The notes beneath the pieces are model-generated. The model worked only from the letters and a program-made list of their open reading frames with translations. It did not search any database and was not told the origin of the DNA. A stretch of 5,092 nucleotides of DNA from Chitinophaga pinensis. GTDB lineage: Bacteria; Bacteroidota; Bacteroidia; Flavobacteriales; Flavobacteriaceae. The stretch spans positions 1-5,092 of the forward strand of contig CALPNL020000145.1 in NCBI GenBank assembly GCA_943324925.2, given 5' to 3'. Both the position numbers and the translations under genes were made by a program. How positions within the stretch are numbered: position 1 is the first letter of the stretch; every line of letters starts with the position of its first letter. Positions 1 through 5,092 of the stretch are shown here, one piece after another.

Positions 1-1
1 A

Positions 2-1141
2 ATGAAAAAAATAATTTTAATCGCAACCATTTCCGCACTACTATTCTCTTGTGGAAAGAAAGAAGAAAACGCCAATATTGATTCGTTAATTGCTTCAAAA
101 AACTTGGTTTCTATAAAAGCAAAAAGAGCGGAATTACAAACGCAATTAACACAACTTGACAATGCAATTGCTGAGTTGGATGTTAAAAAAACAGAAGAAG
201 CTTTGGTTTCTGTAGAAACTGTTATAGACACTGTTTTCAGTCATTATTTAGAAGTTCAAGGAAATGTGAACACTAAAGAAAACTTAATTATTTATCCTCA
301 ATTTGCAGGGATTTTGAATACTGTTAATGTAATTGCAGGACAAAAAGTGAGTAAAGGTCAAGTATTAGGAACTATCGATGACGGTGGATTAAGTCAGCAA
401 TTAGGTCAATTAGAAAATCAATTGGCTTTAGCAAAAACAACTTTCGAAAGACAAAAGCGTTTATGGGATCAAAAAATTGGTTCTGAAATTCAATATTTAC
501 AAGCACAAACTAGTATGGTTAGCCAGCAGAAAGCAGTTTCTCAAATGAAAGCCCAAATGGCAAAAACAAGAATAATCGCACCATTTAATGGGGTAATTGA
601 TGAGTTAATTGCGGAAAGAGGACAAGTAGTTGGACCTGGTCAAGGATTGATGAGAATTGTAAATTTAAATAATATGTTTGTTTCAACAACAGTTCCTGAA
701 AGCTATATTGGAAAATTAAAAGTAGGAACTGAAGTAAGCGTTTATTTGGCTTCTTTAGGAAAATCATTTAATGGTAAAATTCGTCAGGTAGGAAACAACA
801 TCAATCCTAATAATAGAAGTTTTGGAATTGAAGTTTCAGTGCCTAATACCGATAATTTATTGCGCCCTAACCAAGTAGCAAAACTTAAAATTACCGATTA
901 CACAAGTGCAAAAGCAGTGGTGGTTCCATCGAATGTGATTCAAGAAGATGCTGATGGAAACCAATTTGTTTTTGAGATAGCTTCATTGAAAGACAAAACG
1001 GGAATTGCTAAAAAGGTAATTGTGAAAGTGGGTAAAACATCTGATAATTTCACAGAAATTTTAAGCGGATTAGAGCCAAAAACATTGGTTGTTGGTGACG
1101 GAGTAAAAACAGTATCTGAAGGAATGAAACTTAATTTTTAA
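2..1141 (+). CDS. Efflux RND transporter periplasmic adaptor subunit (membrane fusion lipoprotein)
   Basis: This is the periplasmic adaptor of a tripartite RND efflux pump, joining the inner-membrane permease to an outer-membrane channel. The 379-residue protein starts with a lipoprotein signal peptide: Lys2-Lys3, a hydrophobic core, and a lipobox LFSC with the lipidated cysteine at 17. Residues about 28-66 form a predicted coiled coil (heptad positions L45, L49, L52, I56, L59) that lies before the usual fold. The split lipoyl domain follows: its first half at about 95-127 (VSKGQVLGTID) and its second at about 188-222 (RIIAPFNGVID), flanking an alpha-helical hairpin at about 129-187. A beta-barrel (about 223-298) and a membrane-proximal domain (about 300-379) complete the HlyD/AcrA-like order. 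The ATG at base 2 is chosen because it gives a complete signal peptide; the upstream region is outside the window, so regulation cannot be seen. The permease gene follows after 5 bases, supporting an operon. Length is normal for the family. The substrate cannot be told from sequence. Confidence 0.95.
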   Translation: MKKIILIATISALLFSCGKKEENANIDSLIASKNLVSIKAKRAELQTQLTQLDNAIAELDVKKTEEALVSVETVIDTVFSHYLEVQGNVNTKENLIIYPQFAGILNTVNVIAGQKVSKGQVLGTIDDGGLSQQLGQLENQLALAKTTFERQKRLWDQKIGSEIQYLQAQTSMVSQQKAVSQMKAQMAKTRIIAPFNGVIDELIAERGQVVGPGQGLMRIVNLNNMFVSTTVPESYIGKLKVGTEVSVYLASLGKSFNGKIRQVGNNINPNNRSFGIEVSVPNTDNLLRPNQVAKLKITDYTSAKAVVVPSNVIQEDADGNQFVFEIASLKDKTGIAKKVIVKVGKTSDNFTEILSGLEPKTLVVGDGVKTVSEGMKLNF

Positions 1142-1146
1142 TAAAA

Positions 1147-4100
1147 ATGAGTCATCAAAAAAAAGAATTTAGCATTTCAAGTTGGGCGGTAGACAACCGA
1201 ATTACAGTTTACATTCTAACTTTTATTATAATAGTAATGGGAACGATGGCGTATATCAATATGCCACGTGAAAATTTTCCTGAGATTTTAGAAAATAAAA
1301 TTTACATCTCCTCTGTTTTCCCTGGAAACTCTTCTGAAGACGTTGAAAAACTGGTGGTGAAACCACTGGAAGATCAGTTTAAAAATATTTCTGGGGTAAC
1401 CAAAGTGACGTCGAGTTCGTTTCAAGATTACGGAATTGTGGTCGTTGAATTTGAACAAAATGTTTCTATTGAGGAAGCTAAAATCAGAATTAAAGACAAA
1501 ACGGATATGGCGAAAGCCGACACCGATTGGCCTAATCTTGATAATGGTAGTAAGGTAGAGCCTAGTATTTTCAATATTAATATTTCGGAAGAAGTGCCGA
1601 TTTTGAATATTAATTTGAAAGGGAATTACACTACGCAACAACTTAAAAAATACGGTGAATACTTAAAAGACGAGATTGAAAATGTCCCTGAAGTAAAAAA
1701 AGTAGACATCTTAGGTGTAGATGATAAAGAGGTTGAAATTGCAATTGACGTGTTCAAAATGAACGCTGCAAAGGTGAGTTTCGACGACATTCAAAATGCA
1801 GTGAAATATGAAAATATGACGCTTTCAGGAGGAAATTTAATTTCCCAAGGTTCTCGAAATAACATCCGAATTGTAGGGGAAATCAAAAATCCAAAAGATC
1901 TTGAAAACGTAGTGGTGAAATCTTATGGTGGAACTGTTTACCTAAAAGACATTGCGGTTATCAATTTCAAAGAAAAAGAAAAAACAACTTACGCTCGGGA
2001 AAGCGGTCAAGAAGTGGTGATGCTAAATGTGAAGAAACGTTCTGGTCAAAATATGATCTCGGCTTTGGATCAAGTGAAAGAAATTGTAGCTAAAGCCCAA
2101 GAAAATGTTTTGCCAAAAGATTTGAATGTCAAAATGACCAACGACCAATCTAGCAAAGTGGAGCACCAAGTAAGCGAATTGTCAAACCACATTATTTTTG
2201 GAATTATCCTAGTAATGATTGTGTTGATGTTCACGATGGGATTGAGAAATTCCCTTTTCGTAGGAGCTGCAATTCCACTTTCTATGTTGATGGCCTTTGC
2301 AATTTTATCTGCTTTTGGTTACACATTGAACACGATGGTTTTATTTGGATTGGTAATGGGATTAGGATTACTAGTGGACGATGGAATTGTGGTAGTAGAT
2401 AACGTTTTTGCCAACATGAAAAAAGGTTTAGGACGAATTGAAGCTTCTAAAATTGGTATTGGCGAAATCGCTTGGCCAGTAATTTCATCTACGGCAACAA
2501 CTTTAGCGGCCTTTATTCCATTGGCTTTATGGCCTGGAACCGTGGGTAAATTTATGGTTTATTTCCCGATTACTTTATCCTGTGTATTAGGTGCTTCATT
2601 ATTTGTAGCGATGGTAATTAATGCTGCTATGACTGGTGGTTTTATGGATATTGAAGATAGAAATATATCTAAAAAAGCGTTGAAAAAATTCACAATTATT
2701 TTCATCGTTTCGGGATTGTTATTTGTAATTCCTGGAAATATTTCCAATACCGTTTGGATGAAAGCTATTGGGCATTTAATCATTATTTCTTTAGTACTAA
2801 TGTGGGCTTATCATTTGTTTATTTACAAATGGACACAGGATTTCCAACACAGTTTCTTCCCAGGATTAGAGAAAAAATACCAAATTTTCCTAGGTAAAAT
2901 CCTAACTGGAAAAAAATCTTTAATTGCCTTGGTTGGGATCATTGGATTATTAATCTTCTCGGTGGTATTATTGAACCTGTTCCCAAGAGAAACTTTGTTT
3001 TTCCCAAAGAACATTCCTAATCAAGCGATAGTTTATATTGAGTATCCGCAAGGAACAGAAATTGAAAAAACCAATAAAGCCAATTTATTTGTTGAAAAAC
3101 AAGTGATTGCCATTTTAGCAAAATACGTTGAAAATGATGAAAATTATTTGGCTGAAAGCATCGTTTCACAAGTTGGAAAAGGCGCTGGAAATCCAAATGT
3201 AGATTCTGGAAATCAATCGGAAACACCTTATAAAGGAAAAGTTACGGTGAATTTCACAGAATATAAATTCAGAAAAGACGTAAATACAAGCGACATTTTA
3301 GAAGAAATTCGTTCGAAAGTAAAAGCAATAGCTGGAGCAAAAATTATTGTGGAGAAAGATTCCAATGGACCGCCTTCAGGATATCCAATTAGTTTACAAT
3401 TGTCGGGAACTAACTACGATGAAATGTTGGTTGAAGCCAATAAAGTAATTGCATTCATCAATTCGAAAAACATCGAAGGAATTGAAAAATTAAATATCGA
3501 CGTGAACAAAGAAAGTCCAGAAATGGAAGTAAACGTGGATCGTGTAAGCATTGGAAGTTTAGGTGCAACCACGGGACAACTAGGATTTACAATGCGTAGA
3601 GCAATTTACGGACAAGAAATTTCTACTTATAAAGAAGGGAAAGACGATTACAATATTGTGATGCGTTTACAAGAAGACCAACGTAAAAACGAAAGTGTAT
3701 TGTTCAATCAGCCGGTGACTTTTAGAAATCAAAACAACGGACAAATTGTTCAAGTTCCAATTTCTTCTTTGGCAACAACAGAGAAAAAATTCACTTTCAA
3801 CCAAATAAAACGTAAAAATTCAAAACGAATTATGACGATTTATTCTAACGTTATTACTGGATTTACAGGTGACGGGATTACCAAGCAAATTGAAGCTTCA
3901 TTAAAAGCGGCCAATTATAAAATGGCGGGCGACATTACCTATTCGTTTTCTGGAGAGCAAGAACAACAGAAAAAAGATTCAGGTTTCTTATTTGGCGCTT
4001 TACTTTTAGCATTAGCAAGTATCACAATTATCATTGTGTTGCAGTTTAATTCTATTTCGAAAACGGCAATTATCATGTTCACCGTATTACTAAGTTTCAG

Positions 4101-4605
4101 TGGGGTTTTCTACGGATATGTATTTGCTGGAATGGATTTCGTAATCCTTATGACCATGATGGGGATTATTGCCCTTTCTGGAATTGTGGTTAAAAACGGA
4201 ATCGTATTAATGGATTTCTTTGTTTTATTGATGGATGAAAAAGTGAGTCAAAACAAGCAAACATCGCACGATGATTTAACCATTGCTGAAATTAAAGACG
4301 TAATTATCCAATCGGGGAAATCTCGTTTACGACCAGTATTATTAACGGCATTAACGGCGATTTTAGGATTAATTCCTTTGGCAATAGGGTTGAATTTTGA
4401 CTTCTTCTCGTTGGTGACCAATTTAAATCCACACATTTATGTTGGAGGTGACAACGTGGTTTTCTGGGGACCTTTAGCATGGACCATTATTTTCGGATTG
4501 ACTTACGCTACGGTATTAACTTTAGTGATGGTTCCGGTGATGTTCTACTTAGTGAAACGAACTAAGTATTGGTTGCGAGACAGAAGAGTAGCCAACGGAA
4601 ATTAA
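1147..4605 (+). CDS. Efflux RND transporter permease subunit (AcrB/HAE1-like)
   Basis: This is a proton-driven inner-membrane permease of the RND superfamily, partner of the adaptor just upstream. TM1 is at about 19-37 and the first periplasmic porter/docking loop at about 38-345. TM2-TM6 lie at about 346-498, TM7 at about 589-610, the second periplasmic loop at about 611-943, and TM8-TM12 at about 944-1136. The TM4 motif GLLVDDGIVVVDNV carries D411 and D412, equivalent to the AcrB proton-relay pair D407/D408. TM10 has K1016-N1017 in the motif GIVVKNGIVLMDF, matching AcrB K940. These residues point to the hydrophobe/amphiphile class rather than the heavy-metal class. At 1152 residues it is about 100 longer than AcrB (1049). 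Part of the excess is an extra hydrophobic helix pair at about 515-530 and 541-560, between TM6 and TM7; part is a longer TM11-TM12 loop (about 1083-1108). The ATG at 1147 is the first after the adaptor stop, in an A-rich context (ATAAAAATG), with no Shine-Dalgarno motif. The frame is intact. The exact substrate is unknown. Confidence 0.96.
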   Translation: MSHQKKEFSISSWAVDNRITVYILTFIIIVMGTMAYINMPRENFPEILENKIYISSVFPGNSSEDVEKLVVKPLEDQFKNISGVTKVTSSSFQDYGIVVVEFEQNVSIEEAKIRIKDKTDMAKADTDWPNLDNGSKVEPSIFNINISEEVPILNINLKGNYTTQQLKKYGEYLKDEIENVPEVKKVDILGVDDKEVEIAIDVFKMNAAKVSFDDIQNAVKYENMTLSGGNLISQGSRNNIRIVGEIKNPKDLENVVVKSYGGTVYLKDIAVINFKEKEKTTYARESGQEVVMLNVKKRSGQNMISALDQVKEIVAKAQENVLPKDLNVKMTNDQSSKVEHQVSELSNHIIFGIILVMIVLMFTMGLRNSLFVGAAIPLSMLMAFAILSAFGYTLNTMVLFGLVMGLGLLVDDGIVVVDNVFANMKKGLGRIEASKIGIGEIAWPVISSTATTLAAFIPLALWPGTVGKFMVYFPITLSCVLGASLFVAMVINAAMTGGFMDIEDRNISKKALKKFTIIFIVSGLLFVIPGNISNTVWMKAIGHLIIISLVLMWAYHLFIYKWTQDFQHSFFPGLEKKYQIFLGKILTGKKSLIALVGIIGLLIFSVVLLNLFPRETLFFPKNIPNQAIVYIEYPQGTEIEKTNKANLFVEKQVIAILAKYVENDENYLAESIVSQVGKGAGNPNVDSGNQSETPYKGKVTVNFTEYKFRKDVNTSDILEEIRSKVKAIAGAKIIVEKDSNGPPSGYPISLQLSGTNYDEMLVEANKVIAFINSKNIEGIEKLNIDVNKESPEMEVNVDRVSIGSLGATTGQLGFTMRRAIYGQEISTYKEGKDDYNIVMRLQEDQRKNESVLFNQPVTFRNQNNGQIVQVPISSLATTEKKFTFNQIKRKNSKRIMTIYSNVITGFTGDGITKQIEASLKAANYKMAGDITYSFSGEQEQQKKDSGFLFGALLLALASITIIIVLQFNSISKTAIIMFTVLLSFSGVFYGYVFAGMDFVILMTMMGIIALSGIVVKNGIVLMDFFVLLMDEKVSQNKQTSHDDLTIAEIKDVIIQSGKSRLRPVLLTALTAILGLIPLAIGLNFDFFSLVTNLNPHIYVGGDNVVFWGPLAWTIIFGLTYATVLTLVMVPVMFYLVKRTKYWLRDRRVANGN

Positions 4606-4618
4606 ATATAAATGAATC

Positions 4619-4657
4619 AAATCCCTGTTGAAAAACGGGGATTTTTTTTGGTTTTTT
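4619..4657 (+). terminator. Rho-independent terminator of the efflux operon
   Basis: Fourteen bases after the permease stop, an 11-bp stem pairs 4619-4629 with 4634-4644. It has one T-G wobble (4626/4637) and closes on a GAAA loop (4630-4633), a GNRA-type tetraloop. The stem runs into eight T residues (4642-4649), then GG and six more T (4652-4657). This is a textbook intrinsic terminator and marks the 3' end of the adaptor-permease transcript. On the opposite strand the stem is not followed by a good T tract, so it should act in the + direction only. Confidence 0.9.
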
Positions 4658-4725
4658 AGCCCGGATAGAAGGGAAAATCCCGAGCTTTTTAGCGAGGATT
4701 TGGAAGGATAGCCGGAATAGCTCCT
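4657..4725. repeat. Structured intergenic repeat-like element (Flavobacteria-type, tentative)
   Basis: A GC-richer block sits directly behind the terminator T tract in an AT-rich spacer. An imperfect direct repeat, TAGCCCGGATAG (4657-4668) and TAGCCGGAATAG (4709-4720), flanks an inner hairpin. In that hairpin 4675-4680 pairs with 4696-4701 (6 bp), with a small GCT/AGC stem (4684-4686 with 4691-4693) around a T-rich loop. The outer arms can also pair: 4658-4664 with 4712-4715 plus 4720-4722, leaving AATA (4716-4719) bulged. The TAGCCC...AGCTCC layout resembles dispersed intergenic sequences I recall from Flavobacterium genomes, but only one copy is in this window, so repetitiveness is not shown here. 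No credible open reading frame was found in it. Function is unknown; a REP-like element, 3'-end stabiliser or small-RNA piece are all possible. Confidence 0.5.
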
Positions 4726-4766
4726 AATAAAAAGTCAAAAGATTTCGAATACAGAAAATATAATTG

Positions 4767-4774
4767 TTAATTTG
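4767..4774 (+). promoter_or_regulatory. Possible Bacteroidota -7 promoter box for the downstream lipoprotein gene
   Basis: TTAATTTG matches the Bacteroidota -7 consensus TAnnTTTG at 7 of 8 positions. It would place transcription start near 4780, leaving a short leader before the ATG at 4796. The expected -33 TTTG is not clear; only TTTCG at 4743-4747 is roughly in place. A promoter is expected somewhere here because a strong terminator precedes the gene, but such AT-rich matches also arise by chance. Confidence 0.3.
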
Positions 4775-4795
4775 TGTCATCAAATTTTGTAACTC

Positions 4796-5092
4796 ATGTT
4801 GAAAAACAAACTCCCATTTATTTTTATTTTATTGGCGCTGACTGTTATTGGTTGCGCTAAACGCGGATCGATTTCTGGCGGGTTAAAAGATACTATAGCC
4901 CCTGTTTTGAAAGCGAGTTTTCCTAAAAATTTAAGCGTGAATTTTAAAGGAAAGGAAATAAATTTGACGTTTGACGAATATGTGAAATTGAAAAACCTAA
5001 ACAAACAGCTGATTGTTTCGCCTCCCATGAAATACAATCCTGAGGTTTCACCAATGACTCCAAGCAAAATAATAAACATCAAAATTAAAGAT
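4796..5092 (+). CDS. Ig-like (Big_5 type) domain-containing lipoprotein, 3' end outside window
   Basis: An open frame of 99 codons runs off the window end without a stop, so only the N-terminal part is seen. The first residues form a lipoprotein signal peptide: Lys3 and Lys5, a hydrophobic stretch (about 6-17), and a lipobox VIGC with the lipidated cysteine at 20. The mature start CAKRGS is followed by a glycine-containing linker and then, from about residue 35, APVLKASFPKN and a strand ending LTFDEYV. That pattern is typical of the start of a bacterial Ig-like domain of the SbsA/Big_5 kind. From memory, similar Ig-like lipoproteins of unknown function are common in Flavobacteriia. The product is probably anchored to the outer membrane or cell surface; the exact role is unknown. 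The ATG at 4796 is chosen because it gives a complete signal peptide; no Shine-Dalgarno motif precedes it, as is usual in Bacteroidota. A strong terminator separates it from the efflux operon, so it is probably transcribed separately. The link to efflux is likely only positional. Confidence 0.85.
   Translation, partial: MLKNKLPFIFILLALTVIGCAKRGSISGGLKDTIAPVLKASFPKNLSVNFKGKEINLTFDEYVKLKNLNKQLIVSPPMKYNPEVSPMTPSKIINIKIKD

Noticed and set aside
1288..1641. A 117-codon open frame on the - strand inside the permease gene
   Set aside because: It is antisense to a conserved porter domain, and its translation is low-complexity-like (rich in F, N, R, I), as expected of a shadow frame.
1147..4605. Heavy-metal (CusA/CzcA-type) exporter
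   Set aside because: The TM4 Asp-Asp pair (D411, D412) and the TM10 Lys-Asn pair (K1016, N1017) match the hydrophobe/amphiphile class, and no methionine-rich metal-binding pattern is evident.
4658..4725. A possible second intrinsic terminator formed by the element behind the main terminator
   Set aside because: The hairpin is imperfect and is followed by AGCTCCTAATAA, not a T tract, so it does not have terminator form on the + strand.
4606..4795. tRNA, small coding gene or riboswitch in the intergenic region
   Set aside because: No cloverleaf, no convincing start with coding pattern, and no recognised aptamer pattern was found. The structure present is explained by the terminator and the repeat-like element.
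4780..5082. A 100-codon open frame on the - strand
   Set aside because: It lies antisense to the lipoprotein gene at 4796, which has a convincing signal peptide, lipobox and Ig-like start. The - strand frame has no recognisable family pattern.

Overview
The window is AT-rich and looks like chromosomal DNA of a Bacteroidota member, most likely a Flavobacterium or close relative. The clues are strongly A/T-biased codons, A-rich sequence instead of Shine-Dalgarno motifs before the starts, short lipoprotein signal peptides, and protein styles typical of that class. The genus is inferred from familiarity, not from a search.

Layout, all on the + strand: (1) 2-1141, a periplasmic adaptor lipoprotein (membrane fusion protein) of a tripartite efflux pump. 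(2) 1147-4605, after a 5-base gap, the inner-membrane RND permease of the same pump, with the proton-relay residues of the drug/amphiphile (HAE1-like) class. (3) 4606-4795, a 190-base intergenic region with a strong Rho-independent terminator (4619-4657), a structured repeat-like element directly behind it (about 4657-4725), and a weak possible promoter for the next gene. (4) 4796 to the window end, the 5' part of a lipoprotein gene with an Ig-like (Big_5 type) start to its mature region.

Genes 1 and 2 should work together. The permease takes substrate from the inner membrane or periplasm using the proton gradient, and the adaptor couples it to a TolC-like outer-membrane channel. No channel gene is visible here; it may lie upstream of base 1 or elsewhere. 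The terminator closes the pump operon, so the third gene is probably a separate transcription unit.

I see no new multi-gene system, CRISPR array, insertion sequence, tRNA or rRNA. The points most worth a second look are an extra predicted transmembrane hairpin in the permease, an additional coiled coil at the adaptor's N-terminus, and the intergenic structured element.
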